Shown here in pieces: positions 7,768 to 17,316 of a stretch of 64,000 bases of DNA (positions within the stretch are counted from its first letter, which is position 1; the number at the start of each line of letters is the position of its first letter). The position numbers were made by a program, and so were the translations under genes. This DNA comes from Lachnospiraceae bacterium (lineage in GTDB: Bacteria; Bacillota; Clostridia; Lachnospirales; Lachnospiraceae). The notes beneath the pieces are model-generated. The model worked only from the letters and a program-made list of their open reading frames with translations, was not told where the DNA came from and did no database searches. Location of the stretch: assembly GCA_017500935.1 (NCBI GenBank), contig JAFVXW010000016.1, positions 175,495 to 239,494 of the forward strand, in the 5' to 3' direction.

Positions 7768-8463
7768 GTGAAAGAAGAAGGCGGTATCTGGCGTCATGAA
7801 TTAAAATTTGTCTGTTCAGCCGGACAGCTTGCAGTGATACAAAGCCGGATCTGCGCACTGATGCAGAGGGATGCTCATGCCGGAGAGGACGGACGCTATA
7901 CGATCAGAAGCGTTTATTTTGATGATGCATGGGACAGCTGTTTTTCGGAAAATGAAGACGGAACCGATCCTCGGGAAAAGTTCCGGATCCGGATCTATAA
8001 TGCCAGTGCAGATAAAATAACCCTGGAATTAAAACAGAAAATGAGAGGAATGACGCGCAAGCAGTCATGTCCGTTGACCAGACAGCAGTGCATGGAAATG
8101 CTTGCAGGACAGGGGCCTGTCCTGAATGAGCAGATGCCCGCAGTTTTAAAAAAGTTTCTTCTGCAGCAAAAGACCAGAAGGCTTTTGCCCAAAGTGATCG
8201 TGGAATATGACCGCACGCCCTGGGTATACCGGCTTGGAAATGTGCGGGTGACTTTTGATGAAAACATTCATTCCTCCTGTGAGACGGACCGTTTTCTGGA
8301 ACCGGATTTTTCACGCAGGCAGATCATGCCGGCAGGATGGCATGTGCTGGAGGTCAAATATGACGATTTTCTGCCGGATCCGATCAGACAGGCATTGCAG
8401 CTGAATGTTTTGCAGCGGACCTCCTTTTCCAAATATTATCTTTGCAGAAAGTACAGACTATAG
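7768..8463 (+). CDS. VTC-domain polyphosphate polymerase-like protein
   Basis: The 231-residue protein is one VTC/CYTH-like tunnel domain. Visible strand motifs are RHELKF near the start, FRIRIYN, ITLELKQK, KVIVEYDR, VRVTFDENI, VLEVKYDDFLP and a final TSFSKYYLCRKY. In yeast Vtc4 this fold polymerises ATP phosphate into polyphosphate; the basic and acidic tunnel residues are kept here. I choose the GTG at 7768, because GGAGG lies 8 bases before it; ATG at 7705 or 7732 lacks one. It starts a compact run with a DUF4956 membrane protein 6 bases downstream, a common bacterial pairing. The reaction is inferred. Confidence 0.82.
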   Translation: MKEEGGIWRHELKFVCSAGQLAVIQSRICALMQRDAHAGEDGRYTIRSVYFDDAWDSCFSENEDGTDPREKFRIRIYNASADKITLELKQKMRGMTRKQSCPLTRQQCMEMLAGQGPVLNEQMPAVLKKFLLQQKTRRLLPKVIVEYDRTPWVYRLGNVRVTFDENIHSSCETDRFLEPDFSRRQIMPAGWHVLEVKYDDFLPDPIRQALQLNVLQRTSFSKYYLCRKYRL

Positions 8464-8469
8464 GAGTAG

Positions 8470-9153
8470 ATGGCGACAATGAGTTTTCAGGATATTTTTA
8501 AAAAATCATTTATCAGCAGTTATCAGACGGGGCAGATGGATCTGACCGCCGTGATCCTGACAATGGGAATCGTGTGTCTGCTGGGGGTATATCTGTTTTT
8601 TGCGCACCGTTTTCTGACAAGACGGCAGTTTTACAATAAGAATTTCGGAATTGCGCTGGCGGTGCTGGCGATCATTACCGCTTCCGTGATCTTGACGATC
8701 CAGTCCTCCATTGTGATCTCACTGGGTATGGTGGGCGCGCTGTCCATCGTGCGTTTCCGTACGGCGGTCAAAGATCCGATGGATCTGGTGTTTTTATTCT
8801 GGTCCATCAGTACCGGCATCATCTGCGGTGCAGGACTGTATGTGCTGGCAATTCTTGTGGCAGTGACGGCGACGGCTGCTATTTACGTGCTGGAGCTTGC
8901 GCCGGTGACAAAAGCTCCGATGCTTCTGATCCTGCATTTTCAGGATCAGTTGAATGAAGATACACTTTGGGAGCTGATCGGAACCTACAGCAAATATTAT
9001 AAGGTCAAATCGCGCAATCGCAGCCGTGGACAGGTCGATCTGGTTGTAGAAGTGAGCGTAAAGGATGACAGAGGCCTTGTCAATGAGGTGAGTGCCCTTG
9101 CAGGTATGGAAAGTGCGGCGCTTTTGTCCCATGACGGGGAGACCACCTATTGA
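8470..9153 (+). CDS. DUF4956 membrane protein
   Basis: The 227-residue protein has about four transmembrane helices in its first ~145 residues, including VILTMGIVCLLGVYLFF and IALAVLAIITASVILTI. The conserved stretch GMVGALSIVRFRTAVKDP follows the third. A soluble C-terminal domain of ~85 residues ends SHDGETTY. DUF4956 proteins accompany VTC-domain proteins and probably anchor or channel the product, but no function is proven. The start is uncertain: ATG 8470 is only 3 bases from GGAG, ATG 8479 is 12 bases away. The stop lies before the pth start. Confidence 0.82.
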   Translation: MATMSFQDIFKKSFISSYQTGQMDLTAVILTMGIVCLLGVYLFFAHRFLTRRQFYNKNFGIALAVLAIITASVILTIQSSIVISLGMVGALSIVRFRTAVKDPMDLVFLFWSISTGIICGAGLYVLAILVAVTATAAIYVLELAPVTKAPMLLILHFQDQLNEDTLWELIGTYSKYYKVKSRNRSRGQVDLVVEVSVKDDRGLVNEVSALAGMESAALLSHDGETTY

Positions 9154-9239
9154 GCCGCGTAAGCGCCTTCCTGCAGAGCGTGTTTGGATGGATGCACGTT
9201 GGCAGGGAAGATACATGGAAAAAAGACGGAGATGAAAAA

Positions 9240-9824
9240 ATGTTTGTGATCGCAGGACTGGGAAATCCCAGAAAAGAATATGAAAATACAAGACATAATA
9301 TTGGGTTTGATGTGATAGATATGCTGGCAAAGCGTCACAATATCAATGTGACGGAAAATAAGCACAAGGCACTGATCGGCAAGGGCTATATAGGCGGTTA
9401 TAAGGTGATTTTGGTAAAACCGCTGACTTTTATGAATTTAAGCGGCGAGAGTATCCGGGAAGTGCTTGATTATTATAAAGTGGATGCGCAGGAAGAGCTG
9501 ATCGTGATCAGTGACGACATCAGTCTGGAGCCCGGCTATCTTCGAATCCGCAAAAAAGGCAGTGCCGGCGGACATAACGGTTTAAAAAATATCATCCAGC
9601 ATCTGGGACATGACAAATTCTGCCGGGTGCGTATGGGTGTGGGACAAAAGCCCGACGGCTATGATCTGGCAGACTATGTGCTGGGACATTTTGGTGCAAA
9701 GGAACGAAAAGACGTGGATCTTGCCGGTGCAGCGGCCTGTGATGCCATTGAACTGATCATGGCAGACGGACCTGATGCGGCAATGAACCGCTTCAACAAA
9801 AAGAATCACGCAGCAGAGGCATAA
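9240..9824 (+). CDS. pth: Peptidyl-tRNA hydrolase
   Basis: Pth releases peptides from prematurely dropped peptidyl-tRNA. The 194-residue protein starts MFVIAGLGNPRKEYENTRHN, with the catalytic His in TRHNIGF, substrate-binding Asn in KPLTFMNLSG and the catalytic Asp in ISDDISL. KKGSAGGHNGLKN follows. The start at 9240 follows a GGAG; longer frames begin inside a charged non-conserved stretch. It is followed 1 base after its stop by mfd, as in many Firmicutes. Confidence 0.95.
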   Translation: MFVIAGLGNPRKEYENTRHNIGFDVIDMLAKRHNINVTENKHKALIGKGYIGGYKVILVKPLTFMNLSGESIREVLDYYKVDAQEELIVISDDISLEPGYLRIRKKGSAGGHNGLKNIIQHLGHDKFCRVRMGVGQKPDGYDLADYVLGHFGAKERKDVDLAGAAACDAIELIMADGPDAAMNRFNKKNHAAEA

Positions 9825-9825
9825 T

Positions 9826-12800
9826 ATGAACGTATTGACAGGACCCTTGCGGGAACTGGCGGAATTTGAACAGGGGCGGTCGCTTTTTTTAAAAGAGCAG
9901 GCCGCTGTTGGTTTTTCCGGCTTGTATGATTCCCAGAAACTGCATATGATAGCGGGACTTTCAGAGGATTTTCCGATGAAAGTCATTTTGACGTTCAGCG
10001 ATAAGCGGGCGCGGGAAATCTGTGAAGAATACCGGCTGTATGACCGCAGCGCCGTGTGTTATCCGGGGCGTGACCTGATCTTTTATCAGGCGGATGTGGC
10101 TGGCGGTGAGCTGACCAGAGAACGTATGAAAACGCTGCGCGGCATTTTGGAGGGGCGCCCCATGACGGTGGTGACCACCCTTTCTGCGCTGATGACGCCG
10201 CAGATACCGCTTGCAGATATTGCAAAGTTTGTGGTGGAGATCGACAGGCTGACAGAGATTCAGGAAGATGTGCTGACAAAGCGTCTGATCGCCATGGGAT
10301 ATGAAAAGGTGTATCAGGTGGAGCAGCCCGGACAGTTTAGTGTGCGCGGCGGCATTATCGATATTTTTGATATGACGGAGGAAAACCCGTACCGTGTGGA
10401 ACTGTGGGGCGATGAGGTGGATTCCATCCGCAGCTTTGATGTGCTTTCCCAGCGTTCCGTGGAAGATTTGAAAAGAATCTGCATTTATCCGGCAACGGAG
10501 CTGATCCTGTCAGAAGGACAGCGTTATGACGGTTTTCGGAAAATTGAGGCTGAAACAAAGCGCTTTGCCCAGACTTTGCGCGCAGAGTTTAAGACGGAGG
10601 AAGCGCACCGTATTGAAACCCAGATCCGCGAACTCAAAGAGTCTGCGGTGGAATTTGCGGGCGTGGTGAATCTGGAAAGCTTTGTGCGGTATTTTTATGA
10701 GGATACGGTATCGTTTCTGCAGTTTTTTGATCCGGCAGAGACAGCCGTTTTTCTGGATGAACCCCAGCGTCTTTCGGAGACAGCATCCGCCATGGAGCTG
10801 GAATTTCAGGAGAGTATGGTGCACCGTATGGAAAAGGGGTATATTCTGCCCGGACAGGCGGACCTTTTATATCCCTTAAAGGAAATTTCAGCATTTCTGA
10901 CCCGTTTCAGAATTGCTTCTCTGGCGGCGCTGGAGACAAAGAATCCGCTTTTTAAGCCGGCGCATAAGTTTGAGATCGCGGCAAGAAGCATTGCCTCCTA
11001 CAACAACAGTTTTGAAGCGCTGGTCAAGGATTTAAAACGGTATAAGAAAAACGGCAGCAGGGTTTTGTTTTTATGCAGCTCCCGCACCCGTGCCAGACGT
11101 CTGGCAGCGGATTTACGAGAACTGGAACTGACTGCATTTTACAGTGAAGACAGTGAAAGACAGGTACAGCCCGGCGAAGTGGAGCTTTTTTACGGGCATG
11201 TGGAAAAAGGATTTGAATATCCCCTGATTAAATTTGTGGTGCTTTCTGAGGGGGATGTTTTTGGCGCGCAGAAGAAAAAAGCAAAGAAGAAGCGTCAGTA
11301 CGAAGGAACAAAGATCCGTGATTTTGCGGAGCTGAAAGTAGGAGACTATGTGGTGCATGAAAGCCACGGGCTGGGTATTTATCAGGGGATCGAAAAAGTA
11401 GAAGTGGAAAAGGTGGTCAAGGACTACATCAAGATTTCCTACCGGGACGGCGGCAATCTGTATGTGCTGGCAACAGGACTTGACGTGATCCAGAAATATG
11501 CTTCCGCAGACGCGGCTAAAAAGCCCAAGCTTAACAAGCTGGGAACGCAGGAATGGACAAAGACCAAAACAAAGGTGCGTTCTGCGGTGGATGAGGTGGC
11601 AAAGGATTTGGTGGAGCTTTACGCAAAACGCCAGAACAGCCAGGGATACCAGTTTTCTCCGGATACGGTCTGGCAAAGAGAGTTTGAAGAGATGTTTCCC
11701 TTTGAGGAGACGGAAGATCAGTTAAACGCCATTGCCGCCGCCAAAAAAGACATGGAAAGCACAAAGATCATGGACCGTCTGGTGTGCGGCGACGTGGGCT
11801 ACGGCAAGACCGAGATTGCGATCCGTGCGGCATTCAAGGCTGTACAGGACGGAAAACAGGTTGTTTTTCTGGTGCCTACGACCATTCTTGCCCAGCAGCA
11901 TTACAATACATTTGTGCAGCGCATGAAGGAGTTTCCGGTGCGCATTGATCTGTTAAGCAGATTCCGGACACCGGCCCAGCAGAAGGCGACGCTGGAGGAT
12001 TTAAGAAAAGGATTTGTGGATATTGTGATCGGTACGCACCGCGTCCTGTCCGCAGATTTAAAATATAAAGATCTGGGGCTTTTGATCATCGATGAGGAAC
12101 AGCGTTTTGGCGTGACGCACAAAGAAAAGATCAAAAAAATGAAGGACGATGTGGACGTGCTGACGCTGACGGCGACGCCGATCCCGCGTACGCTGCACAT
12201 GTCGCTGGTGGGAATCCGCGATATGAGCGTGCTGGAAGAAGCCCCCAATGACCGCCTGCCGATCCAGACCTATGTCATGGAGCACAACGAGGAAATGGTC
12301 CGCGAGGCCATCGTGAGAGAGCTGTCCCGCGGCGGTCAGGTCTATTACGTGTATAATCGCGTGCACAATATTGCGGATGTGGCAGCGCAGATTCAGCAGC
12401 TTGTGCCGGAAGCCAACGTCTCCTTTGCCCACGGACAGATGCAGGAGCGCGAACTGGAACGTATTATGTATGATTTTATCAACGGTGAGATCGATGTGCT
12501 GGTGGCGACCACCATCATTGAGACCGGATTGGACATTTCCAATGTCAACACCATCATCATTCATGATTCCGACCAGATGGGCCTGTCTCAGCTGTATCAG
12601 CTGCGCGGCCGCGTGGGACGCTCCAACCGCACCGCCTATGCGTTTTTAATGTATAAACGGGATAAGATGTTAAAGGAAGTGGCGGAAAAACGACTTGCTG
12701 CCATACGGGAATTTACCGATCTGGGCAGCGGCTTTAAGATCGCCATGAAGGATCTGGAGATCCGCGGTGCTGGCAATCTGTTGGGCGAGCGCCAGCATGG

Positions 12801-13356
12801 ACATATGGCGGCCGTGGGCTATGATCTGTACTGCAAAATGTTAAACGATGCGGTCAAGACCGTGAAGGGAATCCAGTCGGTGCCCGATTTTGCAACCACG
12901 GTGGAGCTGGATGTGGATGCCTATATCCCGCCGTCCTATATTGTAAACGAACAGCAGAAGCTGGATATCTATAAGCGCATTGCAGGAGTGGAAACTGCTG
13001 CCGAGGGCGATGACATGCAGGAGGAACTGCTGGACCGTTTCGGGGAAGTGCCGGTGTGTGTTACCAACCTGATCCGGATCGCCCTGATCCGTGTCTGCGC
13101 CCATATGCTTTATATTACAGAGTTAAAGGGGAAACCCGGTCAGATCCGTTTTATTTTCCGGCCCGATGCGCGGGTACACGGAGAAAACATCCCGCAGCTT
13201 CTTATGCGGCACGGGGACAAACTGAAGTTTTCTGCAAAAGGTATTCCTGAGTTTACCTATACCTACAAACGAAACGGACTGGTGGAAAAAGACGCGGCGC
13301 AGCTTCTGGAGCTGACAGAAACAGTGCTTGCGGATATGCGCCAGCTGCTTTTATAA
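9826..13356 (+). CDS. mfd: Transcription-repair coupling factor
   Basis: Mfd removes RNA polymerase stalled at DNA damage and recruits UvrA. The 1176-residue protein has the full layout. A UvrB-like N-terminal module comes first. The CarD-like polymerase-interaction domain is around residue 505-570 (LKVGDYVVHESHGLGIYQGI). The motor follows, with Walker A GDVGYGKTEIA near 656, motif II DEEQRFG near 758 and TATPIPRTLHMS. Helicase motif VI appears as QLRGRVGRSNR. A C-terminal TRCF domain closes the protein. No frameshift is visible. Confidence 0.96.
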   Translation: MNVLTGPLRELAEFEQGRSLFLKEQAAVGFSGLYDSQKLHMIAGLSEDFPMKVILTFSDKRAREICEEYRLYDRSAVCYPGRDLIFYQADVAGGELTRERMKTLRGILEGRPMTVVTTLSALMTPQIPLADIAKFVVEIDRLTEIQEDVLTKRLIAMGYEKVYQVEQPGQFSVRGGIIDIFDMTEENPYRVELWGDEVDSIRSFDVLSQRSVEDLKRICIYPATELILSEGQRYDGFRKIEAETKRFAQTLRAEFKTEEAHRIETQIRELKESAVEFAGVVNLESFVRYFYEDTVSFLQFFDPAETAVFLDEPQRLSETASAMELEFQESMVHRMEKGYILPGQADLLYPLKEISAFLTRFRIASLAALETKNPLFKPAHKFEIAARSIASYNNSFEALVKDLKRYKKNGSRVLFLCSSRTRARRLAADLRELELTAFYSEDSERQVQPGEVELFYGHVEKGFEYPLIKFVVLSEGDVFGAQKKKAKKKRQYEGTKIRDFAELKVGDYVVHESHGLGIYQGIEKVEVEKVVKDYIKISYRDGGNLYVLATGLDVIQKYASADAAKKPKLNKLGTQEWTKTKTKVRSAVDEVAKDLVELYAKRQNSQGYQFSPDTVWQREFEEMFPFEETEDQLNAIAAAKKDMESTKIMDRLVCGDVGYGKTEIAIRAAFKAVQDGKQVVFLVPTTILAQQHYNTFVQRMKEFPVRIDLLSRFRTPAQQKATLEDLRKGFVDIVIGTHRVLSADLKYKDLGLLIIDEEQRFGVTHKEKIKKMKDDVDVLTLTATPIPRTLHMSLVGIRDMSVLEEAPNDRLPIQTYVMEHNEEMVREAIVRELSRGGQVYYVYNRVHNIADVAAQIQQLVPEANVSFAHGQMQERELERIMYDFINGEIDVLVATTIIETGLDISNVNTIIIHDSDQMGLSQLYQLRGRVGRSNRTAYAFLMYKRDKMLKEVAEKRLAAIREFTDLGSGFKIAMKDLEIRGAGNLLGERQHGHMAAVGYDLYCKMLNDAVKTVKGIQSVPDFATTVELDVDAYIPPSYIVNEQQKLDIYKRIAGVETAAEGDDMQEELLDRFGEVPVCVTNLIRIALIRVCAHMLYITELKGKPGQIRFIFRPDARVHGENIPQLLMRHGDKLKFSAKGIPEFTYTYKRNGLVEKDAAQLLELTETVLADMRQLLL

Positions 13357-13383
13357 GATACTTTATGATATATGGAGAGAACT

Positions 13384-13761
13384 ATGAAGATCATTATTCA
13401 AACCGGCATAATCTTTGCCATCTGCTGGTTATCGCAGATCATCGAGGCAATTCTGCCCTTTGATTTTCCTGCCAGCGTCATCGGCATGATCCTGGTATTT
13501 CTGCTTTTGCTTCTCAAAATACTGAAAGTGGAGCACATTAAGGAAAAAACAGATTTTATCCTGGGAAATATGTCCTTTTTCTTCCTGCCGGCAGGTGTGA
13601 GCATCATCCAGTATCTGGATGTGTTAAAAAATACGATCGTGCAGCTTTTTATCATCTGTCTGGTAAGTACCGTCCTGACCTTTGCCGCGTGTGCATACAG
13701 CATGAAAGCGGTAATGCGTCTGATGGAGCGCCGGGAAAAACAGAAAGGAGGCAGCAGATGA
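13384..13761 (+). CDS. lrgA: CidA/LrgA family membrane protein
   Basis: The 125-residue protein has four hydrophobic helices and the family segment FPASVIGMILVFLLLLL, then FFFLPAGVSIIQ. LrgA/CidA proteins are small holin-like membrane proteins tied to murein hydrolase activity, and in several bacteria to pyruvate transport. The start at 13384 has GGAGAG 3-8 bases upstream; ATG 13372 overlaps that site. The stop overlaps the lrgB start (ATGA), indicating coupled translation. Confidence 0.87.
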   Translation: MKIIIQTGIIFAICWLSQIIEAILPFDFPASVIGMILVFLLLLLKILKVEHIKEKTDFILGNMSFFFLPAGVSIIQYLDVLKNTIVQLFIICLVSTVLTFAACAYSMKAVMRLMERREKQKGGSR

Positions 13762-14450
13762 GTCCTTTTTTTGAACAGATTTTTTCTTCCCCCTATTTTG
13801 GCATTGCGCTGTCTGCCGGGGCTTTCTGGATCGGGGTAAAAGTACAGAAAAAGACCGGCTGGATCATCTGCAATCCGCTGGTCATTGCCATTGTGATCGT
13901 GGCGGGGCTTTTGCTTGCGTTAAAGATTCCCTATGAGTTTTACAATGAGGGCGGACAGATCATCAATATGTTTTTAGGACCCGCAACGGCATGTCTGGCG
14001 GTGTCCATTTACACCCGGCTGGAGCTTCTGAAAAAACACTGGCTTCCCATTGTGGTGGGAAGTGCCTGCGGCTCTCTGACATCCATGGCAAGTATCTGGG
14101 TAATGTGCCGGCTGTTTAAACTGGATGAAGTCATGACGGTATCCTTGCTGCCCAAATCCGTGACAACTCCGATCGCAGTCAGCATTTCCCAAAACGGCGG
14201 CGGTATGGTGCCTGTGACTATGATGGCGGTGCTGATCACCGGTATTTTGGGAAGTGTTTTTTCACCGCTTTTAATCCGGATCTTTAAGGTGGATGATCCC
14301 ATGGCAGCAGGGCTTTCCATCGGGGCATGTTCCCATGCGCTGGGAACTTCCAAAGCGGTGGAACTGGGGGAAACACAGGGGGCCATGAGCGGGCTTACCA
14401 TCGGCATCTGCGGTGTGATGACGGTGCTGTTTTCACTGTTTATGATGTGA
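13758..14450 (+). CDS. lrgB: LrgB family membrane protein
   Basis: The 230-residue protein has several hydrophobic segments and the LrgB core: FLGPATACLAVSIYTR, LLPKSVTTPIAVSIS and GACSHALGTSKAVELGE. With LrgA it forms the LrgAB/CidAB pair. GGAGG lies 9 bases before its ATG, inside lrgA, and the two genes overlap by 4 bases. No LytSR-type regulator is nearby. Confidence 0.9.
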   Translation: MSPFFEQIFSSPYFGIALSAGAFWIGVKVQKKTGWIICNPLVIAIVIVAGLLLALKIPYEFYNEGGQIINMFLGPATACLAVSIYTRLELLKKHWLPIVVGSACGSLTSMASIWVMCRLFKLDEVMTVSLLPKSVTTPIAVSISQNGGGMVPVTMMAVLITGILGSVFSPLLIRIFKVDDPMAAGLSIGACSHALGTSKAVELGETQGAMSGLTIGICGVMTVLFSLFMM

Positions 14451-14492
14451 AGATTTGCCAAAAAATATCTGGGTTTTGCAAAAATTATAGGA

Positions 14493-14550
14493 TTCACAGA
14501 ACATAAAAATATGGTAGAATAATTATAGTATGGGGTATCGCGCATATGCG
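14493..14550 (+). promoter_or_regulatory. Promoter and possible operator of the uxu operon
   Basis: TTCACA (14493-14498), 16 bases and TAGAAT (14515-14520) form a promoter. A perfect 10-base palindrome CGCATATGCG (14541-14550), flanked by GGTA and TACC, lies just downstream of the expected start site. Its position fits a repressor operator; the regulator is not in the window. Confidence 0.5.
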
Positions 14551-14615
14551 TACCTGACAGGCAGATACAACGCAAATCAATCGCAAAAAAGCAGCAATGA
14601 AAGGGGATTTTTCTT

Positions 14616-15683
14616 ATGCAGATGACATTAAGATGGTACGGTTCCAAATTTGATACCGTAACCTTAAAGCAGATCCGTCAGATTCCTGGCGTAAAAGGGG
14701 TTATCACCACACTTTATGATACCACTCCCGGTGAAGTATGGAGCAGAGAGCGCATCCGTGCATTAAAGGATGAAGTCGCTGCAGCAGGCCTTACCATTGC
14801 CGGTATCGAAAGCGTTAATATTCACGATGCCATCAAGACCGGTGCTCCCGAAAGAGATATGTATATCGACAACTATATCCAGACTCTGGAAAATCTGGGT
14901 GAGGAAGATATCCATCTGGTATGCTACAATTTCATGCCCGTTTTTGACTGGACCAGAACCGAACTGGCCCGTGAAAGAGAAGACGGCTCCACTGTTTTGG
15001 CGTATACCCAGGAAGCGGTTGATGCGCTGGATCCTGAAAAGATGTTTGAATCCATCGCAGGTGACATGAACGGCACTGTTATGCCCGGATGGGAACCTGA
15101 GCGTATGGCTAAGGTAAAAGAGCTTTTCAAGATGTACGAAAACATCGACGATGACAAGCTTTTTGAAAACCTGAAATATTTCCTGGAAAGAATCATGCCT
15201 GTCTGCGATAAGTATGACATCAACATGGCGATCCATCCCGACGATCCTGCATGGAGCGTATTTGGTCTTCCCAGAATCATTATCAATAAAGAAAACATTC
15301 ACCGTATGATGAACATGGTGGACAACCCTCACAACGGTGTGACTTTCTGTTCCGGTTCCTACGGCACCAACTTAAACAACGATCTTCCCGATATGATCCG
15401 TTCCTTAAAGGGCAGAATCCATTTTGCACATGTGCGCAACTTAAAGTTCATCACTCCTACTAACTTTGAAGAAGCTGCACATCTGTCTTCAGACGGTACC
15501 TTTGATATGTATGAGATCATGAAGGCACTGTATGACATCGGCTTTACCGGCCCGATCCGCCCCGACCACGGACGTATGATTTGGGATGAAGTTGCAATGC
15601 CCGGCTACGGTCTGTATGACAGAGCCCTTGGTGCATGCTACTTAAACGGTCTCTGGGAAGCAATTGAGAAAGGAACAAAATAA
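14616..15683 (+). CDS. uxuA: Mannonate dehydratase
   Basis: UxuA dehydrates D-mannonate to 2-keto-3-deoxygluconate. The 355-residue TIM-barrel protein starts MQMTLRWYGSKFDTVTLKQI. The family's metal-site region is MAIHPDDPAW and VTFCSGSYG, followed by FAHVRNLKF and RPDHGRMIWDE near the C-terminus. These are the His, Cys, His and Asp/His ligands. A GAAAGGGG site precedes the ATG. It is the first gene of the glucuronate operon and is followed 3 bases later by uxuB. Codon use (TTAAAG, GGCGGT, TTCCCC) suggests strong expression, as in its neighbours. Confidence 0.95.
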   Translation: MQMTLRWYGSKFDTVTLKQIRQIPGVKGVITTLYDTTPGEVWSRERIRALKDEVAAAGLTIAGIESVNIHDAIKTGAPERDMYIDNYIQTLENLGEEDIHLVCYNFMPVFDWTRTELAREREDGSTVLAYTQEAVDALDPEKMFESIAGDMNGTVMPGWEPERMAKVKELFKMYENIDDDKLFENLKYFLERIMPVCDKYDINMAIHPDDPAWSVFGLPRIIINKENIHRMMNMVDNPHNGVTFCSGSYGTNLNNDLPDMIRSLKGRIHFAHVRNLKFITPTNFEEAAHLSSDGTFDMYEIMKALYDIGFTGPIRPDHGRMIWDEVAMPGYGLYDRALGACYLNGLWEAIEKGTK

Positions 15684-15686
15684 ATC

Positions 15687-17300
15687 ATGAAATTAGATCA
15701 TGCATCCTTACAGAACAAGCAGCAGTGGGAAGAAAAGGGCTATAAGCTCCCCGCTTATGACCGCTGCAGCGCTGCAGCCGCAACCAAAGAGAATCCTTTC
15801 TGGATCCACTTTGGTGCAGGCAATATCTTCCGCGCATTTCAGGCCAATGTTGTCCAGAATCTGTTAAATGCAGGTGAACTGGACAGAGGTCTTGTGGTTG
15901 CCGAAGGCTTTGACTATGAGATCATCGAAAAAATGTATCGCCCTCATGATGACTATTCCCTGCTGGTTACCTTAAAGGCTGACGGCAGTATCGAAAAGAC
16001 CATCGTAGGCAGCATTATGGAATCCTGCATTCTGGATTCCGAAGACGATAAGGAATTTTCCCGTCTGCGTGAGATTTTTGAAAAGGATTCCCTGCAGATG
16101 GCTACTTTTACCATCACTGAAAAAGGCTACAGCCTGGTAAACGGCAAAGGTGAGCTGCTTGCTGCAGTGGAGGCTGATTTTACTGCCGGCCCTGCAAAAC
16201 CTGCAAGCTACATCGGTAAGGTGGTATCCCTGTTATATACGCGTTATTTATCCGGCAAAAAGCCCATCGCCATGGTGGCAATGGACAACTGCTCCCACAA
16301 CGGCGACAAGCTGTTTGCGGCAGTGAATACTTTTGCTGAAAAATGGGTCGCAAACGGCCTTGTGGAAGAAGGCTTTGCGGCATATATCCAGGATAAAAAC
16401 TGTGTATCCTTCCCCTGGACCATGATCGACAAGATCACTCCCAGACCTGACGCTTCCGTGGAAGCAATGCTCAAAGCTGACGGTCTTGAGGATCTGGAAC
16501 CTGTTGTAACCAGCAAAAATACCTGGGTGGCACCTTTTGTAAACGCAGAAGAGTGCGAATATCTGGTAATTGAAGACCTGTTCCCCAACGGTCGTCCCGC
16601 ACTGGAAAAGGGCGGTCTGATGTTTACCGACAAAGAGACCGTTGACAAGGTAGAGCGTATGAAAGTGTGCACCTGCTTAAATCCCCTGCACACCACTCTG
16701 GCTGTTTACGGATGTCTCCTTGGTTACACCAAGATCTCCGAAGAAATGAAAGATCCCCAGTTAAAGAAGATGGTGGAAGTGATCGGCTATCAGGAAGGTC
16801 TTCCCGTTGTGGTCAATCCCGGCGTGCTGGATCCCAAAGAGTTTATCGATACTGTACTGAATGTACGTATTCCCAATCCTTTCATGCCTGATACCCCCCA
16901 GCGTATCGCAACCGATACCTCCCAGAAGCTGGCGATCCGCTTCGGCGAGACCATCAAGGCATATCAGGCTGATGAGAACTTAAACGTGGCTGACTTAAAG
17001 CTGATCCCGCTGGTATTTGCAGGCTGGCTGCGTTATCTGATGGGTGTGGATGACAATGGCAATGCCTTTGAATTAAGCCCCGATCCTCTGCTTGAGAGCG
17101 TATGCCCTTATGTTGCAGGCGTTAAGCTGGGCGAAGCTTTTGATGCTGCAAAAGTGCTTGAGGATGTTCTTGGCAGAAAAGAAATCTGGGGTGTATGTCT
17201 GTACTGTAACGGTATGGCAGAGCTGGTATGTCAGTATTTTACCGAGCTGTGCGCAGGCGTGGGTGCAGTGAGAAAGACACTTGAAAAATATGTGGGTTAA
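15687..17300 (+). CDS. uxuB: D-mannonate oxidoreductase (fructuronate reductase)
   Basis: It reduces D-fructuronate to D-mannonate with NADH. The 537-residue protein belongs to the long-chain mannitol dehydrogenase family. The N-terminal nucleotide fold begins FWIHFGAGNIFRAFQANVV. The family motifs MVAMDNCSHNGDKL, VSFPWTMIDKITPRP and CTCLNPLHTTLAVYGCLLGY follow. Placement between uxuA and eda supports mannonate over mannitol or altronate as substrate, though a role as tagaturonate reductase (UxaB) cannot be excluded by sequence alone. The last 20 bases read into the short spacer before eda. Confidence 0.9.
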   Translation: MKLDHASLQNKQQWEEKGYKLPAYDRCSAAAATKENPFWIHFGAGNIFRAFQANVVQNLLNAGELDRGLVVAEGFDYEIIEKMYRPHDDYSLLVTLKADGSIEKTIVGSIMESCILDSEDDKEFSRLREIFEKDSLQMATFTITEKGYSLVNGKGELLAAVEADFTAGPAKPASYIGKVVSLLYTRYLSGKKPIAMVAMDNCSHNGDKLFAAVNTFAEKWVANGLVEEGFAAYIQDKNCVSFPWTMIDKITPRPDASVEAMLKADGLEDLEPVVTSKNTWVAPFVNAEECEYLVIEDLFPNGRPALEKGGLMFTDKETVDKVERMKVCTCLNPLHTTLAVYGCLLGYTKISEEMKDPQLKKMVEVIGYQEGLPVVVNPGVLDPKEFIDTVLNVRIPNPFMPDTPQRIATDTSQKLAIRFGETIKAYQADENLNVADLKLIPLVFAGWLRYLMGVDDNGNAFELSPDPLLESVCPYVAGVKLGEAFDAAKVLEDVLGRKEIWGVCLYCNGMAELVCQYFTELCAGVGAVRKTLEKYVG

Positions 17301-17316
17301 TGAACGGAGAATAAAG

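Noticed and set aside
14009-14647. 212-residue minus-strand frame over lrgB
   Set aside because: Antisense to lrgB and crosses the uxu promoter.
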